Assembly: GCA_946184215.1 (NCBI GenBank)
Contig: CAMHER010000146.1
Coordinates: 1-5,188, forward strand
Source of the DNA: an uncultured Clostridia bacterium
GTDB lineage: Bacteria > Bacillota > Clostridia > Oscillospirales > Oscillospiraceae
Reading direction: 5' to 3'
DNA length: 5,188 bases
The notes under the pieces are model-generated. The model was not told the origin of the DNA, ran no database searches, and worked only from the letters and a program-made list of their open reading frames with translations. The position numbers and the translations under genes were made by a program. Shown in pieces: positions 1 to 4,754 of this stretch (positions within the stretch are counted from its first letter, which is position 1; each line of letters opens with the position of its first letter).

Positions 1-278
1 GCCTGGATGTCCACGGGGATGCCGCGGCCGTTGTCGGTGACGGTGATCGTCCCGTCGGCGTTGATCGCCACGTAGATATGCGTGCAGAAGCCGGCCAGCG
101 CCTCGTCGATGGCGTTGTCCACGATCTCATAGACCAGGTGGTGCAGACCCGAGGCCGAGGTCGAGCCGATGTACATGCCCGGGCGCTTTCTGACGGCCTC
201 AAGTCCCTCCAGGACCTGGATCTGCGAGGCGTCATAGCCCTGTTCGAATTTTTCTTCTTTTTCCGTATTTTCTGCCAT
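1..278 (-). CDS. gyrB: DNA gyrase subunit B, N-terminal fragment (3' end beyond window)
   Basis: GyrB is the ATPase subunit of the GyrA2GyrB2 type IIA topoisomerase that introduces negative supercoils. Only the first 92 codons are in the window, covering the start of the GHKL ATP-binding domain. Visible landmarks are YDASQIQVLEGLEAVRKRPG (residues 14-33) followed by MYIGST, the Bergerat-fold helix YEIVDNAIDEALAG (50-63, with E51 and the Mg-binding N55), and the nucleotide-binding loop TDNGRGIP (81-88). The ATG at 278 is chosen because GGAGG (288-284) lies five bases upstream and the core begins soon after, leaving a short charged leader of about 13 residues (MAENTEKEEKFEQ). ParE is a close paralogue and this fragment cannot exclude it by itself. 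The position directly after recF and remB at the origin makes GyrB the strongly preferred call. gyrA would be expected just beyond the left edge. Confidence 0.96.
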   Translation of the reverse strand, partial: MAENTEKEEKFEQGYDASQIQVLEGLEAVRKRPGMYIGSTSASGLHHLVYEIVDNAIDEALAGFCTHIYVAINADGTITVTDNGRGIPVDIQ

Positions 279-283
279 ATTTT

Positions 284-288
284 CCTCC
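284..288 (-). promoter_or_regulatory. Shine-Dalgarno site of gyrB
   Basis: GGAGG on the minus strand, five bases before the ATG at 278. It fixes the gyrB start. I see no convincing -10/-35 pair in the short gap before it, so gyrB may be read from the upstream operon or from a promoter inside remB. Confidence 0.8.
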
Positions 289-325
289 GTCGGAGTAACT
301 AATTTCAGGGTTTTTTTTTTCGTTC

Positions 326-356
326 CCGGTTTTTTTAATCAGAAACTAAAAACCGG
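326..356 (-). repeat. Inverted repeat spanning the remB stop codon
   Basis: CCGGTTTTT (326-334) and AAAAACCGG (348-356) are perfect 9-base complements around a 13-base loop, so a hairpin would form over the last codons and stop codon of remB. On the coding strand the arm is followed by GAACG and then a run of ten A residues (311-320), not by U residues, so it does not look like a normal intrinsic terminator. Its role is unknown. It could affect mRNA processing or stability between remB and gyrB. Confidence 0.5.
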
Positions 357-612
357 AATCCAGGCGTTCCGCAGAACGCTTTAAGAGCGTCGCGCAGGAC
401 AGCTGACTTAAATACACGGTGTGTCTGCCACTCTCACAGCAGACAAGAAAGCTCTTGGGAATATCCTCCGCGGCGTTTATCACCTCTCCCGCCTTCTCCG
501 CGGCGGCAAGAAAGCGGCGCGTCAGATGGGACTGGGAGGTGATATCCAGATCAAAAATGCCGACGATCGTTTTCTCATTTACGACCGTCCCCTTGCCCAG
601 ATGCAGATACAT
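346..612 (-). CDS. remB: RemB/YaaB-type small regulator, DUF370 family
   Basis: An 88-residue protein that starts MYLHLGKGTVVNEKTIVGIFDLD, the characteristic opening of the DUF370 family (RemA/RemB/YaaB), and contains the later family-like stretch PKSFLVCCESGRHTVYLSQLS followed by CATLLKR. In Bacillus subtilis RemB lies between recF and gyrB and, with its paralogue RemA, promotes transcription of extracellular-matrix genes. RemA proteins bind DNA as oligomeric rings. Length is close to the roughly 80-90 residues usual for the family. The ATG follows the recF stop codon with no gap (TAGATG), and a purine-rich stretch (AAGGGAAGG, 630-622) inside the end of recF can act as ribosome binding site, so translation is probably coupled. 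Family and position are secure. The matrix-regulator role is transferred from B. subtilis and may not hold in Clostridia, where the target genes are unknown. Confidence 0.9.
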   Translation of the reverse strand: MYLHLGKGTVVNEKTIVGIFDLDITSQSHLTRRFLAAAEKAGEVINAAEDIPKSFLVCCESGRHTVYLSQLSCATLLKRSAERLDSGF

Positions 613-1713
613 CTATCGGATCCTTCCCTTCTCGACAAAGAGCACCTTTCCGCCCGTGCGGGAAGAGATGTTCTCGTCCTCACAGCAGGTGATCAGCGTC
701 TGCCCCCCTCCGATGCGGTTGAGGACAAAGGACTGTCTGGCGTCGTCGAGCTCCGAGAGCACGTCGTCCAGCAGCAGGATGGGGTATTCGCCGGTCTCGG
801 CAAGGAAAATCTCCCGCTCGGCCAGCTTGACGGACAGCGCGGCCGTCCGGGTCTGTCCCTGGGAGGCAAAGCTGCGGGCGCTGCGGCCGTTGATAATGAT
901 CTCCAGGTCGTCCTTGTGCGCGCCGGTAAGGCACTGCTGACTGTCGATCTCCGCCTGACGGTGGCGCTCCTGGTGGTCACAGATCTGATAATAGATGTCC
1001 CGGGCCGGGGCGAAGGGATCTGTCACCGTGCTGACGGTGGCGTAGCGGAGGCTCAGCTCCTCGCCATCGCCGGAAAATTCCTTATGGATCGGGGCAGCGG
1101 CCTCGTCCAGACGGGCCGTGAAGGCTGCGCGGTAGCGGATCAGCTGGGCCGAGACACGGCACAGCGCGTCGGAAAACTCGTCCAGCGTGTCCAGCAGCGA
1201 GGGCTTTTCCCGCCAGTCCTTCAAAATGCGTGTCTTGTGCTCGTACAGTCTGTTGAACTCACCCAGCAGCTCGGCGTATTTGGGGCGGATCTGGCTGATG
1301 GCGTTGTCCAGCAGCCGCCGTCTCACCGCCGCGCCCTCCTTGATCAGGTTCAGGTCGTCCGGGCAGAAGAGAACCGTGTTGACCGTGCCGGCCAGCTCCC
1401 CCGCCGTTTTGCGCACGCCGTTGACCAGAATTTTTTTTGCCTGGCCGGGGCGGATCGTGATCTGGATCGTCTGGGTCCTGTCATGGGCATAGACGTCCGC
1501 GATCAGCTCGGCCGAGGAGAAGTCAAAACCCACGATTTCCCGGTCAAAGCGGGTGCGGAAGCTCCTGCCTGTGGAGAGCATATAGATGGCCTCCAGCAGA
1601 TTTGTCTTTCCCTGGGCATTGGGGCCTGTGATGACATTGGTGTCGCCGGAAAACGTCACGCTCTCCCAAGCGTAGTTGCGCCAGCCGTTCAAGGCGATCC
1701 TGTCAACTCTCAT
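613..1713 (-). CDS. recF: DNA replication and repair protein RecF
   Basis: RecF is an SMC/ABC-like ATPase that binds gapped DNA and, with RecO and RecR, helps load RecA onto SSB-covered single strands. The 366 residues match the usual family length of about 360-370. Visible are the N-terminal NWRNY-like segment (GWRNY, 10-14), Walker A GPNAQGKT (30-37, K36), the RRRLLDNAIS stretch (131-140), TGAHKDDLE (263-271), the ABC signature SQGQTR (284-289) followed by TAALSVKLAE, and Walker B plus D-loop ILLLDDVLSELDDARQ (312-327). All ATPase motifs are intact. The ATG at 1713 puts RNY at the expected distance from the N-terminus. It lies inside the end of yaaA, giving an 11-base overlap in another frame. 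The nearest SD-like run (AAGGG) is too far upstream to be convincing, so translation probably depends on ribosomes finishing yaaA. Confidence 0.97.
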   Translation of the reverse strand: MRVDRIALNGWRNYAWESVTFSGDTNVITGPNAQGKTNLLEAIYMLSTGRSFRTRFDREIVGFDFSSAELIADVYAHDRTQTIQITIRPGQAKKILVNGVRKTAGELAGTVNTVLFCPDDLNLIKEGAAVRRRLLDNAISQIRPKYAELLGEFNRLYEHKTRILKDWREKPSLLDTLDEFSDALCRVSAQLIRYRAAFTARLDEAAAPIHKEFSGDGEELSLRYATVSTVTDPFAPARDIYYQICDHQERHRQAEIDSQQCLTGAHKDDLEIIINGRSARSFASQGQTRTAALSVKLAEREIFLAETGEYPILLLDDVLSELDDARQSFVLNRIGGGQTLITCCEDENISSRTGGKVLFVEKGRIR

Positions 1714-1924
1714 CCGCGGTGATCACAAGACCCTTGCCGTTAAAGACGACGCTGTCGCCGACCCGCAGCTTTTTGCCGCGCATCGTGCATACCTCGCCGT
1801 TGACGAAAACAAGTCCCGAGGCAACAGCCTCCTTGGCCTCGCCGCCGGAAGCGACCAGCGCGGCAAACTTCAACAGCGCGTCCAGCTTGATATATTCGGT
1901 TTTGATCGCAATCTGTTCCATCAT
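1703..1924 (-). CDS. yaaA: S4-domain protein YaaA (near RecF)
   Basis: A 73-residue protein made almost entirely of one S4-type RNA-binding domain: YIKLDALLKFAALVASGGEA (11-30), then KEAVASGLVFVNGEV (31-45) and the basic turn RGKKLRVGDSVVF (49-61). This resembles the small S4 protein found between dnaN and recF in many Firmicutes (B. subtilis YaaA, 71 residues). S4 domains bind structured RNA, and the family is often suggested to act in ribosome assembly or translation; that role is not shown by this sequence. The gene starts seven bases after the dnaN stop codon with two consecutive ATG codons (1924 and 1921). There is no clear SD, so translation is likely coupled to dnaN and either ATG could be used. 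Its 3' end overlaps the recF start by 11 bases. It should not be confused with the unrelated peroxide-stress protein also named YaaA in E. coli. Confidence 0.92.
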   Translation of the reverse strand: MMEQIAIKTEYIKLDALLKFAALVASGGEAKEAVASGLVFVNGEVCTMRGKKLRVGDSVVFNGKGLVITADES

Positions 1925-1931
1925 CTTTTCA

Positions 1932-3044
1932 TCAGTCGCCGGCGCGCAGACGCACGGGCAGGATCATATAGGTAAACTTATCGCTGCCGTCGGCGGCGCG
2001 GACGATGCAGGGCGACGAGGCGGAATTGAGACACAGCGTCAGCCTGTCCGCCCCCGCGGCCTTGAGCGCGTCCATCAGATAGCGGTCGTTGAAGCCGATC
2101 TCCAGCCCGTCGCCGCTGCCCTCGCAGGAGCAGACGTCCTCCGCCTTTCCCAGCGGCGTCATGCACAGACAGTCGATGCCGTTTTCGCTAAAGGTGAGAC
2201 GCACGGGGCTGGAATTTTTCTCGCTGATGATCAGCGCCACGCGGTCGATGGCGCTCATAAACTCGGCCTTTTCCACCTCCACGGTGAAGCGGAAGGCATC
2301 CGGGATCGATTTTCTGTAATTTAAAAATTCTCCCTCCAGTCGTCTTGAAACGACGACGGTGTCCCCGATCGTAAAGAGGATGTGCTTGGTGCCGACGGCG
2401 ATGGAGACCTCTCCCTCCTCGTCGGAGCAGATGCGCTCGATATCGCCCAGCGCGCTGCCGGGCACGACGAAGCTGCAGTCCTCCATATGACCCTTTTCGA
2501 TCTTCTCGCTGCGCTTGGCCAGGCGATAGCCGTCCACAGATACCAGCGTCAGCACATCCTCGCGGATCTCAAAGAGCGTGCCGGTGTAGATGGGCCGTGC
2601 GTCGGAGGTGGCCACGGCAAAAATGGTCTGGTTGATCATGCTGCGCAGGATATTCTGGGGAACGGTAATGTTGTTCACGCCGTCCACCGCGGGCATCTCC
2701 GGAAAATCCGCCGGAGAGATGCCGATGAAGTTGAATTCGCTGCGGCCGCACTTGACCGTGACGTTCAGATTTTCGTCTGCGGAAATGCTGACGATACCGT
2801 CCGGCAGACGGCGCAGCATTTCGCCCAGGAAGCGGGCGCCCACCACGATCGAGCCCTTTTCGGCCACGTCGGCCTCAATGCGGGTGTAGATGCCCTTGCG
2901 CAGGTCATAGCCCGACACGGTCAGAGCCGTGTCCGCCTCCAGCAGAAGACCCTCCAGCGCGGGGATCGTACTCTTGGACGCCGTGGCGCGTGAGGCGACG
3001 GCGCAGGCCGCCTGGATCAGATATTTTTCACAGGTAAATTTCAT
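1932..3044 (-). CDS. dnaN: DNA polymerase III subunit beta (sliding clamp)
   Basis: DnaN forms a homodimeric ring around DNA that tethers the replicative polymerase and serves as a docking platform for ligase, MutS/MutL and other partners. At 370 residues it lies within the normal 366-378 range. The three clamp folds occupy roughly 1-125, 126-250 and 251-370. Family landmarks are the N-terminal MKFTCEKYLIQAA, VGARFLGEMLRRLPDG (68-83), RPIYTGTLFEI (150-160), VSVDGYRLAKR (168-178), SRRLEGEFLNYRKSIPD (233-249), FNDRYLMDALKA (318-329) and the closing ILPVRL (361-366), part of the peptide-binding pocket region. The ATG is supported by GGAGG (3057-3053) eight bases upstream. It is the first gene after the putative oriC and appears to head the tight dnaN-yaaA-recF-remB unit. 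No strong promoter is obvious in front of it, so read-through from dnaA is plausible. Confidence 0.98.
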   Translation of the reverse strand: MKFTCEKYLIQAACAVASRATASKSTIPALEGLLLEADTALTVSGYDLRKGIYTRIEADVAEKGSIVVGARFLGEMLRRLPDGIVSISADENLNVTVKCGRSEFNFIGISPADFPEMPAVDGVNNITVPQNILRSMINQTIFAVATSDARPIYTGTLFEIREDVLTLVSVDGYRLAKRSEKIEKGHMEDCSFVVPGSALGDIERICSDEEGEVSIAVGTKHILFTIGDTVVVSRRLEGEFLNYRKSIPDAFRFTVEVEKAEFMSAIDRVALIISEKNSSPVRLTFSENGIDCLCMTPLGKAEDVCSCEGSGDGLEIGFNDRYLMDALKAAGADRLTLCLNSASSPCIVRAADGSDKFTYMILPVRLRAGD

Positions 3045-3052
3045 TTGTTTTT

Positions 3053-3057
3053 CCTCC
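3053..3057 (-). promoter_or_regulatory. Shine-Dalgarno site of dnaN
   Basis: GGAGG on the minus strand, eight bases from the dnaN ATG. It is one of the clear SD sites of the window and supports the start at 3044. Confidence 0.8.
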
Positions 3058-3062
3058 GTCCG

Positions 3063-3118
3063 CTTTTCTTAAAGAGAGAATGAAAAATTTTTTAGTAACC
3101 GAATTAGTAGAGCAGAAA
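3063..3118. other. Candidate DNA unwinding element with DnaA-trio-like triplets
   Basis: This is the most A/T-rich part of the dnaA-dnaN gap, with an A5T6 run at 3084-3093. Next to the DnaA box at 3121, triplets counted in register on the plus strand include TAG (3093), TAA (3096), TAG (3105), TAG (3108) and AAG (3117), interrupted by CCG, AAT, AGC and AGA. DnaA-trios are described as 3'-[G/A]A[T/A]-5' repeats running from a box into the unwinding site; five of nine triplets fit that pattern here, with the expected geometry. The location is well supported, the trio reading is tentative. Confidence 0.5.
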
Positions 3119-3120
3119 GT

Positions 3121-3266
3121 TGTGGAAAAGGGTGCAGGACCCTTGAAGCAGCAGAAAAACAGGTGTTGAAAAAAATGTGGAGAGAATTGGGCCTTATCAA
3201 CAGGCAACGCGGGCAAACGCGTATCCACATTTTCTTTTCCGCTTTTCCACACAAAAATGTGGAGAA
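3121..3266. promoter_or_regulatory. DnaA-box cluster of oriC (about seven sites)
   Basis: Compared with TTATCCACA, the sites are: 3121-3129 TGTGGAAAA (minus-strand TTTTCCACA, one mismatch), 3164-3172 TGTTGAAAA (two), 3176-3184 TGTGGAGAG (two), 3194-3202 TTATCAACA (one), 3221-3229 GTATCCACA (one), 3243-3251 TTTTCCACA (one) and 3258-3266 TGTGGAGAA (one). The three sites nearest dnaN point one way and the next three the other way; the last two face each other around a six-base spacer. No site is a perfect canonical box. The five one-mismatch sites are the more reliable; the two-mismatch sites are weak candidates. Confidence 0.7.
3128..3144. repeat. Short inverted repeat within oriC
   Basis: AAGGGT (3128-3133) and ACCCTT (3139-3144) are perfect 6-base complements around GCAGG, overlapping the end of the first DnaA box. 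On the minus strand only a few T residues follow, so at best it is a weak terminator for dnaA transcripts. It may be incidental. Confidence 0.35.
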
Positions 3267-3270
3267 ACCA

Positions 3271-4578
3271 TCACTTGGAATTGATATTGGAGGTGATATC
3301 CCGGATCGTGGCTGCCATACCCGGGTCGGATTTGATCATATCCTCGATCTTGCGGATGGAGGAGAGAACAGTCGAATGGTTGCGGTCTTCAAATTCGGCG
3401 CCGATGTCGTTCAGCGGCAGATTCGTCAACGTCCGCATGAGGTACATTGCGATCTGACGGGCGAGGGCGACGTTCTTCGAGCGGTTCTGTCCGCGCAGAT
3501 CCTCCGGCTTTAATCCGAAATAGCGGGCCGTTTCTTTTATGATCCTGTCAGGCTGGGGAATGTAATCCCCCGTCCTGGTCACGTCGGAAATGGCGCGCTT
3601 GACGGCGTCGATATCGATGACGCTGTTGAGGATTTCCTTATAGGCGGTCAGGCGCTTGATGACGCCTTCCAGCTGGCGGATGTTCGTCGTGATTTTCTCG
3701 GCAATATAATCCACCGCCTCGTCCGACAGCACGAGCCCCAGCTGCGTGGCCTTGTTGCGGATGATGGCCATGCGGGTCTCGATGTCGGGCGGCTGGATGT
3801 CGGCCATCAGCCCGCCCTCAAAGCGGGTGCGCAGCCGGTCGTCGAGCAGAGCCATCTCCATCGGCGGGCGGTCGGAGGTGATGACGATCTGGTGTCCGGC
3901 CTCGTAAATGTTATTGAAAGTATGGAAAAATTCGTTCTGCGTGGCCGTTTTGCCGGCGATGAACTGGATATCGTCGACGAGGAAGAGATCCACATTGCGG
4001 TATTTCTTGCGGAATTCCTCGGCCGTGCCCTCCTTAAGGGACTTGACCATCTGGTTGGTAAAGTCGTCGCCCTTGATGTATTCGATCTTTTTCTCCGGGC
4101 TGTGCTCGTGGATATACTGGCCGATGGAGAGCAGCAGATGCGTCTTGCCCAGGCCGGAGTTGCCGTAGATGAAAAGGGGATTGTAGGTCTCGCCCGGCTT
4201 TTCCGCCACGGCAATGGCCGCGGCATGGGCAAATTTATTGGAGTTGCCCACGATAAACCGGTCAAAGGTATAGCCGGCCATCTCCGGCAGATCGTTTTTT
4301 TCTCCCTTCTCGCCGATATATTTGTCCATCTCGTCGGGGAGAAGGAGCAAATAGTCAAACTCGCCGGAGAAAATATCCGACAGCACGCCGCGGATTGTAT
4401 CGCCGAAGCGGGAGTTGATGATATTGCGCTTAAAGTCCGACGAGATCTGCAGGACAAGACAGCTGTTGTCGATCTCGACAGGGACGCAGTCGGAAAACCA
4501 GGTGGTGATGGCCGTGGGCGTCAGCTGGCGGGACAGGACCTTCAGCACCTCGTTCCAGATATCGTTCAGGGAATTCAT
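3271..4578 (-). CDS. dnaA: Chromosomal replication initiator protein DnaA
   Basis: DnaA is the AAA+ initiator that binds DnaA boxes, oligomerises with ATP and melts oriC; it also controls its own gene. From the chosen ATG the protein has 435 residues. Domain I (about 1-78) has the typical IWNEVLKVLSRQLTPTAITT opening. A short linker leads to domain III (about 100-320): Walker A GNSGLGKT (139-146, K145), Walker B LFLVDD (198-203), sensor 1 IVITSD (231-236), box VII DDRLRTRF with R248 and the arginine finger R252, and sensor 2 R301 in NIRQLEG. Domain IV (about 325-435) carries the helix-turn-helix and signature EDRNHSTVLSSIRKIE (397-412). An in-frame GTG lies three codons upstream at 4587, but it overlaps the GAGG ribosome site, so the ATG at 4578, eight bases after that site, is preferred. 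One oddity: the signature has N400 where E. coli has D433, and E-D in place of G-G just before it. Confidence 0.97.
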   Translation of the reverse strand: MNSLNDIWNEVLKVLSRQLTPTAITTWFSDCVPVEIDNSCLVLQISSDFKRNIINSRFGDTIRGVLSDIFSGEFDYLLLLPDEMDKYIGEKGEKNDLPEMAGYTFDRFIVGNSNKFAHAAAIAVAEKPGETYNPLFIYGNSGLGKTHLLLSIGQYIHEHSPEKKIEYIKGDDFTNQMVKSLKEGTAEEFRKKYRNVDLFLVDDIQFIAGKTATQNEFFHTFNNIYEAGHQIVITSDRPPMEMALLDDRLRTRFEGGLMADIQPPDIETRMAIIRNKATQLGLVLSDEAVDYIAEKITTNIRQLEGVIKRLTAYKEILNSVIDIDAVKRAISDVTRTGDYIPQPDRIIKETARYFGLKPEDLRGQNRSKNVALARQIAMYLMRTLTNLPLNDIGAEFEDRNHSTVLSSIRKIEDMIKSDPGMAATIRDITSNINSK

Positions 4579-4586
4579 TTCCAACA

Positions 4587-4590
4587 CCTC
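4587..4590 (-). promoter_or_regulatory. Shine-Dalgarno site that decides the dnaA start
   Basis: GAGG (within AAGAGG on the minus strand) ends eight bases before the ATG at 4578. Because the last G of this site is the first base of the alternative GTG start at 4587, that GTG cannot use it, which favours the ATG. Confidence 0.75.
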
Positions 4591-4591
4591 T

Positions 4592-4600
4592 TGTGGAAAA
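4592..4600 (+). promoter_or_regulatory. DnaA box in the dnaA leader
   Basis: TGTGGAAAA on the plus strand (TTTTCCACA on the minus), identical to the oriC box at 3121-3129. It lies between the dnaA promoter and start codon, next to the ribosome binding site, so bound DnaA could repress its own transcription. A weaker look-alike (CTAACCACA, two mismatches) is at 4612-4620, near the predicted transcription start. Confidence 0.6.
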
Positions 4601-4622
4601 ATAGACAGAATCTAACCACATT

Positions 4623-4651
4623 ATTATAGCAGATTTTTGCCCGTTTTGCAA
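4623..4651 (-). promoter_or_regulatory. dnaA promoter (housekeeping sigma type)
   Basis: On the minus strand TTGCAA (-35, 4651-4646) and TATAAT (-10, 4628-4623) are separated by 17 bases. The -10 is a perfect consensus and is preceded by TGC, making an extended -10 (TGNTATAAT). The start of transcription should be near 4616, giving a leader of about 38 bases before the dnaA ATG. Confidence 0.85.
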
Positions 4652-4683
4652 GGAGAACCAATAATATAATAAAGAAGAAAATC

Positions 4684-4699
4684 TTGTGGTTTTCCACAA
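4684..4699. promoter_or_regulatory. DnaA-box-containing palindrome upstream of the dnaA promoter
   Basis: TTGTGG (4684-4689), TTTT, CCACAA (4694-4699) form a perfect 6-base inverted repeat. Its right half is a TTTTCCACA box (4690-4698), the same variant seen in oriC and in the dnaA leader. The left half matches only in its CCACA core. It is probably the upstream DnaA-binding site of a two-part origin or of dnaA autoregulation. In RNA reading through from mscL it could also form a small hairpin just after the terminator. Confidence 0.55.
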
Positions 4700-4734
4700 A
4701 AAAACGGAAGAGAAGCACGGCTTCTCTTCCGTTT
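4698..4734 (-). terminator. Intrinsic terminator of mscL
   Basis: On the minus strand a perfect 15-base stem, AAACGGAAGAGAAGC (4734-4720) pairing with 4716-4702 around a three-base loop, ends in seven consecutive U residues (4704-4698). It begins about 20 bases after the mscL stop codon and insulates dnaA from upstream transcription. Confidence 0.93.
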
Positions 4735-4754
4735 GGCGTATATTGTCCGCTTTT

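Larger units (their letters stand above)
3045..3270. other. oriC: Probable chromosomal replication origin (oriC core)
   Basis: The 226 bases between dnaA and dnaN hold no gene but have the expected parts of a Firmicute origin: a cluster of DnaA-box-like nonamers in the dnaA-proximal two thirds and an A/T-rich stretch beside dnaN. In B. subtilis unwinding occurs in the same interval, with a second box cluster upstream of dnaA; here sites at 4592-4600 and 4684-4699 would be that second part. The assignment rests on gene order, box density and A/T content. A strand-composition (GC-skew) switch cannot be tested in a window this short. Confidence 0.85.

Noticed and set aside
364..379. GCGTTC / GAACGC inverted repeat
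   Set aside because: A six-base stem inside the remB coding region with no U-tract; it is most likely a chance result of codon use.
421..1722. Long open frame of 433 codons on the plus strand
   Set aside because: It lies antisense to recF and remB, whose motifs are complete. Long antisense frames are common in G+C-rich genes, and this one shows no recognisable domain.
3045..3120. Separate dnaN promoter such as TTCTGC-17-TAAAAA
   Set aside because: Both hexamers match the consensus poorly, and in an A/T-rich stretch such pairs arise by chance.
3243..3266. Inverted repeat after dnaA as an intrinsic terminator
   Set aside because: The stem has a mismatch, no U-tract follows on the minus strand, and both arms match DnaA boxes, which explains the symmetry better.
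3163..3513. Plus-strand open frame starting in the dnaA-dnaN gap
   Set aside because: It runs through the DnaA-box cluster and then antisense to dnaA, with no clear ribosome site and no family resemblance.
3985..3994. DnaA-box-like ATCCACA within dnaA
   Set aside because: It lies in a coding region, differs from the consensus at two positions and has no neighbouring boxes.
4149..4175. Unusual Walker A in DnaA (GNSGLGKT rather than GGVGLGKT)
   Set aside because: Catalytic Lys and Thr are intact and the first residues of this loop vary among Firmicute DnaA proteins, so it is not a sign of lost function.
3892..4629. Plus-strand open frame of 245 codons opposite dnaA
   Set aside because: It is a frame shadow of dnaA, which has all its AAA+ and DNA-binding motifs on the minus strand; the shadow protein resembles no family I know and would run through the dnaA leader.
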